A stretch of DNA of 64,000 nucleotides. It comes from Diphasiastrum complanatum (taxonomy: Eukaryota > Streptophyta > Lycopodiopsida > Lycopodiales > Lycopodiaceae). Positions within the stretch are counted from its first letter, which is position 1; every line of letters starts with the position of its first letter. Positions 17,332 to 28,940 of the stretch are shown in pieces. The notes under the pieces were generated by a model. It was not told where the DNA came from. It searched no databases and saw only the letters and a program-made list of their open reading frames with translations. The stretch is from NCBI GenBank assembly GCA_029204225.1, contig CM055094.1:63504442-63568441 (forward strand). The letters run 5' to 3'. Both the position numbers and the translations under genes were made by a program.

Positions 17332-18129
17332 ATGGCAAATATGGGAGAGTCCATTTTGAGTGAAAGTAGCAAATTGGACGGGATTTCCAACTATGCAGTG
17401 TGGAAATTCAAAATGAAAAACATACTGACGGAGAAAGACATGTGGGAAGTCGTCACAAGTGATGAGAGAAGGCCGCCAAATGAAACGGATATCAAAGTGT
17501 TCGACAAAAAGATGAGGAAAGCTTTGACCTTCATTAACTTGTCAGTGAAGGATCACATCATTACCCACATTTGTGATGTTGTTCCACCCAGACAGGCATG
17601 GGATGTGCTAAAGGAGCAGTTCGAGACGTCAAATCCGTCAAGAATCATGTTTCTGAAGTCAAAGTTGAATAGTTCCCGCATGCAGCAAGGAGAGCACATT
17701 CAGACGTACATGACCAGAATCAAGACAATGAGAGATGAACTGCATTCTATTGGTGAGCGCATACGTGATGTGGAGCTGGTGCACAATGCATTGTGTGGCA
17801 TTGCAAAACCCTATCAGATGTTTGTGAGCGGAATAGCATCAAGAGAAAGATTGCCAACCTTTGACGAGCTCACAGGAACCTTGATGCAGGAAGAGCAACG
17901 GCGAGAAATGGTGAAAGCTAGATGTCAAAATACTGACGATCAGGCACTTGCGACACGCCAAAAACAAGGCAAGGGCAAGGGCAAGAAGAAGTCTAAACAA
18001 CAATTTGCCAAGTCTCAGGAGGATGAGAGATCTTCCAGTACAACTAAGAAGAAAGGCAAGTGCTTCCATTGTGGTAAAAAGGGCCATTGGAAGAGTGAAT
18101 GTCGCAAATTCCTGGCGGAACAAGGCTAG
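17332..18129 (+). CDS. Copia Gag polyprotein, ends at an in-frame UAG
   Basis: 265 codons from ATG 17332 (MANMGESILSES). It carries the UBN2-type capsid signatures LDGISNYAVWKFKM near the start and QLKS/LNSSRMQQGEHIQTY in the middle, then a basic Lys-rich stretch and a CCHC knuckle CFHCGKKGHWKSEC (18061-18102). Gag forms the particle and binds RNA. The frame stops at UAG 18127-18129 (GGC TAG GGG), yet the same frame continues open without a further stop into the protease, which starts in phase 24 codons later. The stop may be a Gln or Trp codon changed by one base, or a true gag/pol boundary. Confidence 0.88.
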   Translation: MANMGESILSESSKLDGISNYAVWKFKMKNILTEKDMWEVVTSDERRPPNETDIKVFDKKMRKALTFINLSVKDHIITHICDVVPPRQAWDVLKEQFETSNPSRIMFLKSKLNSSRMQQGEHIQTYMTRIKTMRDELHSIGERIRDVELVHNALCGIAKPYQMFVSGIASRERLPTFDELTGTLMQEEQRREMVKARCQNTDDQALATRQKQGKGKGKKKSKQQFAKSQEDERSSSTTKKKGKCFHCGKKGHWKSECRKFLAEQG

Positions 18130-21100
18130 GGGAAACCAAAACAAGTAGGTAACCTTGTCGATGAGGGTGAGATTGAAGACTCTAGCATCTTCGTATCTGC
18201 ATTGTCATCTAATCAAGATGATCAAGCATGGTATATTGACTCGGGAGCCACAAGACACATGACAAGTAACAAGAATTGGTTCAGTAGTTTGAAAGTGTTG
18301 GATAATGAAACATCTGTTTCACAAGCAAATGGTGAGGTGTGCAAGACCAAGGGGATAGGCACCATTTCAATCCAACTACCTGATGGCAAAAGCAGGATGA
18401 TCAGGGAGGTACTTTACATACCAGGTTTAAAGAAAAATCTACTTTCTAATAGAGTCATTACTGATCAAAAGTTGAAAGTAGAATTCGCCCATGATCGTTG
18501 CTTTGTGAAGGATGTGAATCAAAAGTTCAAAGTTATTGCACATGGAGTAAGGGAGCCCAATACAATATTGTACAGGTTGAATACTACAATCAAGGGGCAA
18601 CATGGACTTGTATCGTCCATTCCATTGCAAACTGAGTTGTGGCATAAGAGGCTTGGTCACTTGAACTTGGGAAGCCTCAATTTGATGAGAAAATTGGAGA
18701 TGGTAACAGGATTGCCTACCATAGAAGATCACTTGAAATTTTTGGGCAAATATGGGAAGCAGCATCAAGAGAAGTTCAACAAAGGGGGTGTTGCAAGAGC
18801 AAAGAAGATCCTGGATTTAATCCACACAGATTTATGCGGGCCTATGAGGACCATGTCCTTAGGTAAAGTTTTCTATTTCATGACCTTTATTGATGATATG
18901 TCACGTAAGACATGGATCTACTTCTTGAAGAAGAAATCAGATGCATTTAATAACCTCAAGAGCTTCAAAGCATTGGTCGAAAATGAGACAGGTAGGAAGA
19001 TCAAAGTCCTAAGATCAGATAGTGGAGGTGAGTACAAGTCTAATGACTTCAATGATCTTTGTGATCAATGTGGGATTAAAAGACAATTTATGCAAGCTCA
19101 TACTCCTGCTCTCAATGGTGTAGCTGAGCGCAAGAATTGTACGATTGTGGAAAGTGCCAGATCTATGCTAGCTGAGATGAAACTACCAAAAGATTTTTGG
19201 TCAGAAGCATGTAGCACGGCAGTCTATCTTCAAAATAGAAGTCCTACCATTGTCATACCAAAGATAACACCTGAGCAAGCATTCACAAAGAAGAAGCCAA
19301 AGGTGAACCACTTGCGAATCTTTGGATGTAAGGCCTTTGTACACATTCCTAAGGAAGAGAGACGTAAACTTGATGTGAAAGCTATCAAGTGCATATTCCT
19401 AGGATATGATGATCGTGTGAAGGGCTATAGATGTTTTGATCCAGTGGAAAACAAAATCTATATAAGTCGTGATGTTATCTTTGATGAATCCAAGATGTAT
19501 GAAGATGAGGATGCTGAGAAGATAGACACATCCACCGGGAAAGATGGTATAGTGAGGATACTACCTGATGATGATCCATTCATTGACCTTTTGAGTGATG
19601 AACATGAGGATACATCTCAAGATACTACTACTCAACCTCAAGAGACAGGTTGGAGAGGTAGGGACAAATCTTTTGGTGCAAGAAAGATTGAAGTTGCAGG
19701 TGACAAATGCAAGGAGAAGGATGTACCGTGGGATACATTTTCACCAGGAAACCGATCACCTAACAAGAAGCTCCCTAAGTGGTTTGACAGATTGTTGGAG
19801 AGCCGCGACATGGATGACTTTCCAGGATCATCTAGCCAGGGAGAGCTACGAAGATCAACAAGAGAGAAGACACAACTTGAAAGATATGAAACAAATTATT
19901 TTCTCTTATCTAGCATTATTCAAAGCAAAGAACCTTCGACTTATGGTGAAGTGAAGGATGATAACATTTGGGTCAAGGCCATGGGAGAGGAGATGGAGTC
20001 AATTGCTAAACATAACACATGGGACTTAGTAGAACCATCAGTTGGCAAGAAACCCATTGGTTGCAAATGGGTATATAGGACTAAGTATAGCAAAGCATAT
20101 CAAAGCACAAGACAAGATTGGTGATCAGAGGGTATGCACAAAGTAAAGGCATCGACTATGAGGAGACCTTTGCGCCGGTTTGTAAGTGGAATACTCTACG
20201 TCTACTTGTTGCTTTAGCTTCACATTTTGGTTGGCCTTTGCATCAAATGGATGTGAAATCTGCTTTTCTAAATGGTGAGTTAGAAGTAGAAGTGTTCATG
20301 GATCAACCTGAAGGCTTTGTAGCGAAGGGACAGGAAAATAAAGTATGTCGCTTGAAGAAAGCGCTTTATGGTCTTAAACAAGCACCATGTGCGTGGTATA
20401 TCAGGATTGATGCCTACTTTCATTCAAAGGGGATGGTGAGAACACATTCTGATCCAAATCTATATGTCTTATGCTTTGATAGTATGGTTGCTTTGATTGC
20501 TCTTTAGGTTGATGACTTGATTATTACGAGAAATAATCAAGAGATGATAGACATGATCAAGAAAGACCTCATGGAACAATTCAAGATGACAGATCTCAGC
20601 TTGATGCATTACTGCCTTGGAGTAGAGGTGTGGCAAAAAGGACACGAAGTGGGTTTAACACAGGTGAAGTATGTCAAAGAGTTGCTGCACAAGTTTAGGT
20701 TGCAGGATTGCAAACTAGTAAATACTCCTATTGAACCAGGTAAAAAGCTTTCTAAGCTTGATGAGTCACAGTCATTTGATGCCACGTTGTATAGACAGTT
20801 AGTAGGGAGCTTGATTTACTTTACCACAACTAGACCAGATATATGCTATGTTGTTGGCATTGTAAGTCAGTTTATGGCAGCACCTACGGAAACGCATTGG
20901 AAGACAGCTAAACGCATTTTGCGTTATGTGAAAAGCACTTCAGAGTATGGCTTGATTTACAGGAAGCATGATGGTTTACCTGAGTTGCGTGGCTATGTGG
21001 ATGCGGATTGGGGAGGTGACTATGATGATCGTAGATCTACCACAGGGTATGTGTTCCAGTTTTGTGGTAGTTGCTTTTCCTAGTCTAGTAAGAAGCAAAG

Positions 21101-21455
21101 TACAATTGCTCTTTCCACCACAGAAGCAGAGTATAAGGCAATGTGTAGTGCAGCACAGGAAGCTATATGGTTGAGACAAATCTTGGAAGAAGTTGGCATG
21201 AAGTTGAAAAATCCCACGACGTTACATAGCGACAGTCATAGTGGCATTTAGCTAGCAAAGAATCCAGTGTTCCCTGCGAGAACTAAACACATTGAGATTC
21301 AATATCACTTTATATGTGAGAGGCTGCTGAGTCGTAAATTTCATGTTGTTCATTGTAGCACAGAAGAACAACTAGCTGATATTTTCACTAAGCCACTTGC
21401 TGGAGAAAAGTTTGATAAGTTTAGATCAAAGCTTTCTGTACTTAAAGTTTGTTGA
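18130..21455 (+). pseudogene. Copia Pol (protease, integrase, RT, RNase H), broken
   Basis: In order: retropepsin ([14 protein letters not shown], 18226 on), GAG-pre-integrase (LWHKRLGHLNLGS), integrase core with the three acidic positions seen in HTDLCGPM, LRSDSGGEYKS and NGVAERKN, the SH3-like tail (FGCKAFVHIPKEERRKLD), RT ([23 protein letters not shown]) and RNase H (VDADWGGDYDDRRSTTGY, HIEIQYHFI). Damage: the two Cys of the integrase HHCC finger are absent; a frameshift lies between about 20085 and 20118; UAG replaces the Tyr of the RT YVDD box (20505-20507); further UAGs at 21081-21083 and 21249-21251. The real end is the stop at 21453-21455. All four premature stops in the element, including the gag one, are UAG. 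Confidence 0.9.
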
Positions 21456-21508
21456 CTTTAAAGCTATGTATATGACTGTATAAAAGTAGACTCTACTTTA
21501 AGGGAGAG

Positions 21509-21782
21509 AGTTAGAACTAAAGTAGAATCACTGTGTTACTGTACTGTGGGTCCTATCAGTGGATAAGGATCAGTTGGCCTCGCCATGAGGCAAGTCGACG
21601 GGACACGCGTCCTGCCAACGGCAACCTGGGTCATGCATGGGTTGCCTGAGTGAACAACTATATGTACAGTGTAATTTCATTTTGAGAAATATAGTTGCTA
21701 TGTGAGCTTGCTGTGTAGAGTGTTTTCTGTCTGTGTTACTGTGTAGCATGATCTGTGTTCCTGTGCAAAGAAAATACTAAGT
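21509..21782 (+). repeat. 3' LTR, 274 bp
   Basis: Partner of 15737-16010. It is preceded by the purine tract ending GGGAGAG and followed by CTCAT, which resembles the left flank GTCAT. Confidence 0.88.
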
Positions 21783-21783
21783 C

Positions 21784-21857
21784 TCATGCCTCTTGAGTCA
21801 TGAGAAAAGCCTCAAGGGCCTCCTCATGTGCCTCTAGAGGAGACTCAAGAGGCATGA
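21784..21857. repeat. 16-bp perfect inverted repeat next to the Copia insertion
   Basis: TCATGCCTCTTGAGTC (21784-21799) is mirrored by GACTCAAGAGGCATGA (21842-21857), able to form a hairpin with a 42-nt loop. Similar sequence lies left of the element, so the Copia element seems to have inserted into a palindromic repeat. Confidence 0.75.
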
Positions 21858-22711
21858 CAAGAGGCTTCCTCATGCTTGTTGAGAATCTTTTTTCTTGGTT
21901 CCTTGATTAGATCTATTTGCATTACAATATACCACACTTCTATTTCCAACTTTTCAAATAACTTTGTTGCAAAACATCAAGCACTATCCAATTGAATCTC
22001 ATGCAACATTTCAAGCCTTTTATATCACTTGGTTGGTGAATGTAGAAATACATTTCACTTTGAGTTATTTTGAGTGATACATCTTATATCCCCTCCTTCC
22101 TTTCTAGCATTAAATCCTAGATTGAGTGTGAATGATGCAAACAATGAATGGAAGAAAAAGTTTTGAAGACTTTGACACAAATAGTACAGATTTTAATGCC
22201 TAACAATTAGAAAGAAGAGAACAATTGCATCCACTTGAATGTAGAACAGAAACTCATTATATCGCAAATTCAATGAAGTTACATCAATAAGTGTGTGCAT
22301 ACTCTATGTCGAAGTAGATGTTTACACAACTTCTTTTGACATCACTTCCTAATATATTTAAATATATTAAGCCAAATTTCTCTTACATGTCTCCTTTGTT
22401 GATATTATATCATCCACTTCATTCATCGAGTATAATTGATGAAAAACCTATCACAACACATCTAACTAGTTTAACAACTATTTTTGTTTATGAAGTTTCA
22501 CTTATATGCACAAAAGAACAACAAAACTCAACGTACCAGACAGAAGCTATTCTCACAGAAGATTCGACATGTCTAACAATACATGCATGTGGTTCTCTCC
22601 AAGATTCAAGTTGGCCATCTAATTGGAAATGTGTTATCTTCCTTCTTTTCCCACCAAGAATTACTTCTACTAAGGGCTTGGCCCTTTGCAAACTGTTACC
22701 AAATCCATCAT
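21858..22711. other. Mostly uninterpretable stretch
   Basis: No secure gene. The minus-strand frame at 22488-22733 and plus-strand frame at 22318-22761 overlap each other and neither shows a known motif. The minus one could be the extreme 3' part of the SWIM relic next to it. Confidence 0.4.
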
Positions 22712-23415
22712 TTATTGGTTGGCGTGACTCCAAGCAATCTGCATCCTCAACATATCTATAACTAAGTACACCATTTTGACATATGCCTCGTACATGCCGA
22801 AGTTGTGATACATTTTGTCAAGTAGCAAAGAGTCTCGAGTGCATGAAACCATTCCACTAATATCTTTTATGATTTTATCGGCTTCAAGTACTTTTGAGCT
22901 CAAATTTTTTTTACCCTTTCCCTCTCATCACATGTCATTCCAGCCAATGTGTTGCACAATATGGCCTTCTCCCACTCCTATCAACATTTGAAGTGGTGCT
23001 TGCAAATGTTACCCTTTTGGGCCCATGCAAATGTACAACAAGCCCATTCGATAGCTAAATTAAATACCAAATGTAGTTTGTTGGGATCAGAAATACTTAT
23101 GATAGTTGAAAATACATCAAGATCAAACGAAAGAGACACATATGAATTGGAAATTCTACGAGCTCGAAGTAAAGCGTGTTCAACTAGTATCTCCCTTGTG
23201 CTTGTGAGAAAACCATAACTTTTACAAAAATCCAGATAGGCATAACGTTTTTCCTCATCAGTCAATAATACATGTGTTAACCAATCCACTCTTCTATTCC
23301 TCATTGTTTTCTTTGTGCGTAGGTGTTGACCTTTCAGATTAGCCTGGAAGGCTTCAATTGCACCATTACTATCTTGATTTGCTAAAGGCATGATCCTCGT
23401 TGCCTTTATCCACAT
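22712..23415 (-). pseudogene. SWIM zinc-finger protein relic (MULE-related or plant SWIM family)
   Basis: Reading down from 23415, the frame contains NGAIEAFQANLKGQHLRTKK and RRVDWLTHVLLTD, then WACCTFAWAQKGNICKHHFK, which is the CxC..CxH core of a SWIM finger. Plant SWIM proteins share this arrangement, with a shortened transposase-like half before the finger. The finger's second Cys is replaced by Phe. A one-base shift follows the CKHHF motif near 22981, then tandem TGA TGA stops, before the frame can be followed again to about 22712 (SSKVLEADKIIKDISG). The N-terminal part is not found, so this is a dead fragment. Function cannot be given beyond DNA-transposon-derived or SWIM-family origin. 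Confidence 0.7.
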
Positions 23416-23537
23416 ATCTGAAATGTTTCAAGAAAGGTTAGATGTTTGTGAGTTTATTTGTTTCTCACGACACATAATTTGCTTCAAGTGTTCCTCATTT
23501 GAATGTGTGTATACGAATGTCAAGGAGTACACCCCAC

Positions 23538-26200
23538 TGTTACATCCATGTCATGTATGAGAGATTCAGAATAGTCCTTGACATGGATATCCGGTACTCC
23601 AATGTACAAGGTTATTAGTTATGCAAAGTCGTTCCAAACTAGGCTAGATATGTAACTAACCTTTTGAGGGCCCAAATGCTCTAATTGGACCTATGGATAG
23701 TGCGTGGTGATTGATAGCTTTTGGTGCAAGAATAGGAGGTCAAATGCTTTTGGAGTGGTCTTGGGGGATCCTAGAGAGAATATTTCTCAACTTTTGGGGT
23801 CTATATCTCCTGTAGGAACTCGCCCATCTCCTCATGCGGTTTTATTTTTTTCAAAGCTAGGATCCTCTCCTCTCTTACATTCAGTCATTGTGGCTCAAGG
23901 GTGAAGTAATTAGGGATTTGACTATCTGTTTCCTATTGGTTGGGTGGTTTGGCTCCACAGGCATCCTTTTGGTTGCATGTGACAGGATCTTGAGAGATCT
24001 TCACTTGGCGATCGTTATAGTCACAAGGGGATAAATAAGGTAACTATTAAGAATAAATATCCATTGCCCCGAATGGATGATCTAGTAGATTGATTAGGTG
24101 GAGTTAAATACTTCACAAAAATAGATCTCGGAACCGAATATCATTAGATTAGAATACATCCGAATGATGTGCAAAGGACTACTTCTCGAATGAGATTCAG
24201 TCATTTTGAATTCCTAGTGCTTTCTTTTGGTTTGACAAATGGATGATGAACGAAATATTTTGTCCATATCTGGTTGTGTTTTTGGATGATATTTTCATCT
24301 ACATTAGGACTCTTAAGGAGCATGTAAATCATCTTAAGACTGTCTTGAGAATTTTCAAAAGATAAAAGCTATTTGCTAAAGAATCCAAGTGTGAATTCTT
24401 TAAGCATTACTTAGTATCATTGGTCATAAGATCACCCCAGAAGGGTTGAAGATAGACAAGGGTAAGGTCAAGATAGTGCTCGAGTGGCCGACATCGAAGA
24501 CGGTTAGAGAAGTTAAATCTCTCCTTAGTTTTATAGTTCTCTTTCATAAGCCTATTGAGGATTATGTGAAGATCATAGCACCTCTTAATAATCTAACTAA
24601 AGGTAGAGTTAATAAGAAGAAGAAGAAAAGAGGTCAACCTAGTCTGACTATTGAATGGAATGAGGAACTAAATCAATGCTTTGATAAACTCAAATATATG
24701 GTTGCTTAAACTCCTGTTCTATAGATCACGAATCTAGATTTACCTTACATTGTGCAAATTGATGCAAGTGATTCGGTGATAGGAGCAGTTCTTTTACAAA
24801 ATGATAGGCTGATAGCGTTTGAGAGCAAGAAACTTACGGGTCTTCGGTTGTGTTATAACTCAGAAGAAGGAGTTATTTGCCATGATACATGCACTTAAAA
24901 CCTAGAGGCATTACCTTTATGGTAGTCCGATTATAGTGTATATAGATTATCAGCCTCTGAAGTACTTTTGCAATCAACACGATTTGAGAGTTCATAAAGC
25001 TTGTTGGACTGAGCTTATGCAAAAATTTGATCATGAAATATGATATGTCAAAGACACCTCTAACCAGGTTACAGACAGTTTTAGTTGGATTATTGAATTA
25101 AATGAAATTTCATTCACCCAGATTTCTACAGGTCTATATTTTTTGTTGAGAGAAAAGTGTGAAACAGATTCTCATTCTGGTCGCATTTGAAAAAAGGTTG
25201 AGACTGGAAAAAATGAGAATGGAATAGATATTAACTCACAAGGATCTCAGGTTCCCAAGAAAGATAAGAAGATTGTAGAACAATTCGCCATTCGAGGTGG
25301 TTTGCTATTTTGGAATGGAAAAGTTTGTGTACCACGGGATGATGAGCTAAAAAAAAAATTCTTTAATGTCATTATGTACCTTCATCCTAGTATATACATG
25401 ACTTTGGACTTGGTCAGAAGAGAGTTTTATTGGCCACAATGATTAAAGGTTGGAGGGTGTTACATCCCTTAGATATCCCTGAAAAATGATGGGAAAGCAT
25501 ATTTTTGGATTTTGTAGTTGAACTTTCCAAAATACAATGGCAAGATCCAAAAAGTTGCGGATTTGTTGCATGATATGCAAGAAATGTTGCAAGTGGCACG
25601 TGATAGTATTCGTAGTGCTCAAGATAGAGCTAAGCATTATGCTGATCTTAAAAGATCTCCCAGAGATTTTTAAGCTGATGATTGGGTATATCTTAGAATT
25701 TCAAAAGATTCTAAGACTATGAGTATAGGGGAGCATTATAAGTTGTCTATCAAATATTGTGGACCATTTCAGATTATAGAGAATCTTTGTTCTTTAGCTT
25801 ACAAACTTGATCTTTAGGACAAGTCAACTACTCAACCAGTGTTTCATGTAAGCTGGTTAAAATTAAGTTCACATGAAAGTGATACAGATAGTTCTGATGA
25901 GGATCTGGCCCATTTAGAGGATATATCGCTCAGAGTACATTTAGAACCAAAAAGAGTACACAAAATCGAAGATAAACAACTGTGGAATCGTTCTATCTCT
26001 GAGTGCTTGATACAGTAGTGGAAAGGTTGGATTGAGGATGATCATTCGTGGGAAAGGGTTGAAAGCATAAAGAAGAATTTCTCTAGTTTCCACTTTTGAG
26101 GGAAGAAGTACTTCAAGGGAGGAAGAATGTTACGTCCATGTCTTGTATGAGGGATTCAGAATAGTCTTTGACATGGATATTCAGTACTCTAGTGTACGCG
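23538..26200 (+). mobile_element. Decayed Ty3/gypsy retrotransposon with chromodomain end
   Basis: The RT core is readable near 24035-24235 (KNKYPLPRMDDLVD, KYFTKIDLG, FGLTNG) and the RT connection at 24446-24709 (VLEWPTSKTVREVKSLLSF). An RNase H trace follows (IVQIDASDSVIGAVLLQNDR, near 24750), then an integrase tail (25526 on: QDRAKHYADLKRSPRDF) and a chromodomain-like end (WKGWIEDDHSWERVE, near 26020). Stops and frameshifts are scattered throughout. Short LTR ends with shared TACGTCCATG/GAGGGATTCAGAATAGT-type sequence start at 23538 and 26128, the right one after the purine tract AAGGGAGGAAGAA. The copy is long dead. A second relic of the same family lies on the other strand at 39573-40350. 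Confidence 0.85.
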
Positions 26201-26289
26201 ATTATCTTATTGAGTTTGCATGTCTTTAATTGAGTAAATGCTAATTTTTCTACATTGGCAATGTTGTATGTTGTGTTGACTTTCTAACC

Positions 26290-28121
26290 AAAGATCAAAG
26301 GACACATTTTGGATCTTAGTGATCTGAAATTCTTCACAGATATTATGCAAAGTCTAACAAGCTTCCTTATGCTAGATCTAGGTCAAGATCTAATATGCTT
26401 CTTGGATATGTTCATCTTTGTGGTAACTTGGCTAGTTATGAGGATAATGAAGGTTCTTCAATGGTTCTTCATGGGAAGTGCAAGCATGCAAAAGGTGAGG
26501 AAAGAGCTAACTTCATCAATGGAGGTGGTGAAGGCTATTCCTTGAAAAAGTTTGTTGCTAATAGTTTCTTTGATCATATGGAAAAAGATGTTGCTAGGTG
26601 CATACATGAAGGAGGTGGTTCTTCTACATTTTTTTGTGATGAGTCCAAGAAAGTCATTTTTGTAGCAAGTGGAGTCACATGTCTTCATAAAGAGAGTAGA
26701 TCAAATGGTTCTATCATGAGACTTGGTGAGGGAGATAGTCACAAGTCAAGAAGAAGAGAAGTATGTGAAGAGTTCAAAGTAGGATGTACTTTGAATAATG
26801 TCATTGTGAATGATAGTGAGGAAGAATCATTATCATATGAGTCATTACCTAGATCATTAAGTAGAAGTTCTTGTTTGAAAACAATTATCCTTACGTTGAA
26901 AGTACTAATCATTTTTTTCATGGCTTCTAATGTTTTTGAGGTTTCTACTTCTTATGAAGCAATCATTAAGAGGGAGTCTTATGAAGGAAAGAGCAATGGA
27001 AGATTGGTTCTTGGGAAGATCCAAGACAATGTCTTCAAGGCAAGAGAAATCTTATTGGTGAGCTTATTGAGGTTTGTTATGGACTCAAGATGGCTGGGTT
27101 TATTAGGTTTGATACTCATCTTCACCTACTTTACTTCATGTTGGATGGAAAGTTTGGAATCTATCTTTTGCTTTATGATGGTGGCATTGTTTTTTCTAAC
27201 CTTTGTGGAAATTCGAGATCAAGCATTGATGAGATCTTATTGGATCTAAATTATATGTTTTTGAGAGAGTATTTCTAGAGGTTTATGTCTAAAGATATTC
27301 ATATCTTTGATGTTCAAGAGAAAGGTAAGCAAGTGGAAGTGACTCACCTTGTTTTACTCACATGTTTTGGAGAATCGTCTTGTGTAGATGATGTTATGCA
27401 AGTGGATATTGGTTCTCATGTTGGAAAATCAACTAATGGATCTGGAAAAGAGGTCTTAGTCAATGGATTTGATTGTCAAGAGGAAGATCAAGAGGTCGAT
27501 CTCAAAGGGCTTCAACAACACAAAAGAAAAGGTGGCAATCTGGAGCTAGTCAAGAGCATCAAAGGAGGGTCAATTGGCAAAGATGTTTTGGATCTGTTTT
27601 TGCATGTGTTTGAAAACTCAAGTAAGGTCAAAAGAACAGCAACAAAGTGTTGTTCAAGTTTACTTTACTTTTTCTATCTCATGTTTGAGCTATTTCATGT
27701 GAATGTGTGCAAATTGTCAAGATTTGGTCAAACTAGCTACATTGTCTTACAATATCTTATTGTTGGAGTTGTACTAGCATTCTTGGCTGGTTTTGCTGAT
27801 GAAAATGAAGCTATTGGAGATTTATTATATCACTCATTCATGGCCAAGTCATCAAGTGTTGATGATATCTTGTGGCAATATGGAAATAGAGGCTCATTCA
27901 TGGAGTTTTATGGTGGAGACATATCAAGAAAGGACAAATATGGAGGAGACAAGCAAGAAAGTGGTCATCACTCACATTTATTGTTTGGTTGCTATAATTT
28001 TCCAGAGAGTTCAAAGTTTGAAACATGGAGGAATCATTTCATTCACATTCTATTTGGTTCTTCATGTTCTAGTTACATCTTGATGTGTAAAATTGATGAA
28101 AGAAATAGTGAAGCATTTTAG
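26290..28121 (+). pseudogene. Decayed Copia fragment with two long open frames
   Basis: Two frames, 26395-27249 (284 codons) and 27285-28121 (278 codons), look like hypothetical genes, but a third frame across them (27060-27275) reads CYGLKMAGFIRFDTHLH, LLLYDGGIVF and SSIDEILLDLNYMF. These align by eye to the Copia RT segment YGLKQAP..YL..DDG..(YVDD)..SS...EI...L...F. The Tyr-Val-Asp-Asp box is lost. I therefore treat the block as one badly mutated Copia pol piece. The hydrophobic runs in the two long frames (for example ILTLKVLIIFFMASNVF) may be products of frame shifts rather than real membrane segments. A separate unknown gene cannot be excluded. Confidence 0.55.
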
Positions 28122-28679
28122 CCGCTCAGAGATAGCATAGTACTCATTTACTTATGTTTCGTTTGAATCAATACTATCCTTTATTGCGTTCAGTTTTTGT
28201 CTAAGAATGTATGCGTTTCTGGAATTCTTTGCGAACAATTTGTGACTAATTATTTGTCTGATAATTTTCGATGCTTAATCATTTGGCTACGTAATCACTA
28301 CAGTATTGGCGATTTCAAAGTTAGTTATTATAAGTTCAAACATGATTTCTATTACGATTGTCTTGTTTGAAATTGATAGGCCTAGTCATGCATTGGAAAG
28401 ATGAAGATAGTTTATTTCGCCATGCACGAAAAGTTTTCTCTCTAGACATCATTTGTTTCTTTTCGAGCTAGACCTATCTTCTGCACACCACTTTCCGACA
28501 TTCCCTAGCCCGACACATTGAACCATGCCTCTTGTGATGCCACCTAAGTGGTCATCCATTTGAAGGGGGGGTTGGGAGGGGACCATGGATCAATAAATCA
28601 GAGGGATTGAAATCTTGCATTGATTGGGGACATGAGTGGAAACACCCTTATTGTTGTTATTTGGATGGTTGTCCTACAT

Positions 28680-28940
28680 GATTGTTGTTATTTGGATAAG
28701 GTTGAAGGCTATCCTTTGAGGCCTTGTTGTTGCTTGGGCGATCGTCCCTCATGACTGTTGTTGTTTGGATGAAGTTGAAGGTTGCCTTTTGGGGCCTTGT
28801 TGTTGCTTGGATGATTGCCCTTCAAGATTGTCTTTGTTCGAACAAAGTTCAAGATTGGCGTCCTGGGCCTTGTTGATGCTTGAACGGTTGCCCTACGTGA
28901 CCGTTATTGCCCTTCGGGGCCTTGGATAGTTGCCCAACAT
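28680..28940. repeat. Degenerate 73-bp tandem repeat, three full copies plus a partial
   Basis: Copies begin at 28680, 28753, 28826 and 28899, exactly 73 bp apart, each starting GA(T/C)TGT.GTTGTTTGGAT-like sequence and containing GGGCCTTGTTGTTGCTTGG. The fourth is shortened to about 42 bp. Copies differ at many sites, so the array is old. Confidence 0.85.

Larger units (their letters stand above)
15737..21782 (+). mobile_element. Full-length Copia retrotransposon, inactivated
   Basis: Paired LTRs of equal length (15737-16010 and 21509-21782, 274 bp each) bracket a complete gag, protease, integrase, RT and RNase H order, which is diagnostic of Ty1/Copia. A Met-tRNA primer site follows the left LTR, and the polypurine tract TTTAAGGGAGAG precedes the right one. 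The flanks read GTCAT and CTCAT, a 5-bp target duplication with one mismatch. The LTR ends are AGTTAG..CTAAGT rather than TG..CA. Four in-frame UAG codons and a frameshift mean this copy cannot make intact pol, unless the first UAG is read through. Confidence 0.9.

Noticed and set aside
26879-26960. Envelope-like membrane protein of a retroelement
   Set aside because: The hydrophobic run is in a frame that conflicts with the RT-like frame nearby; no signal peptide or cleavage motif.
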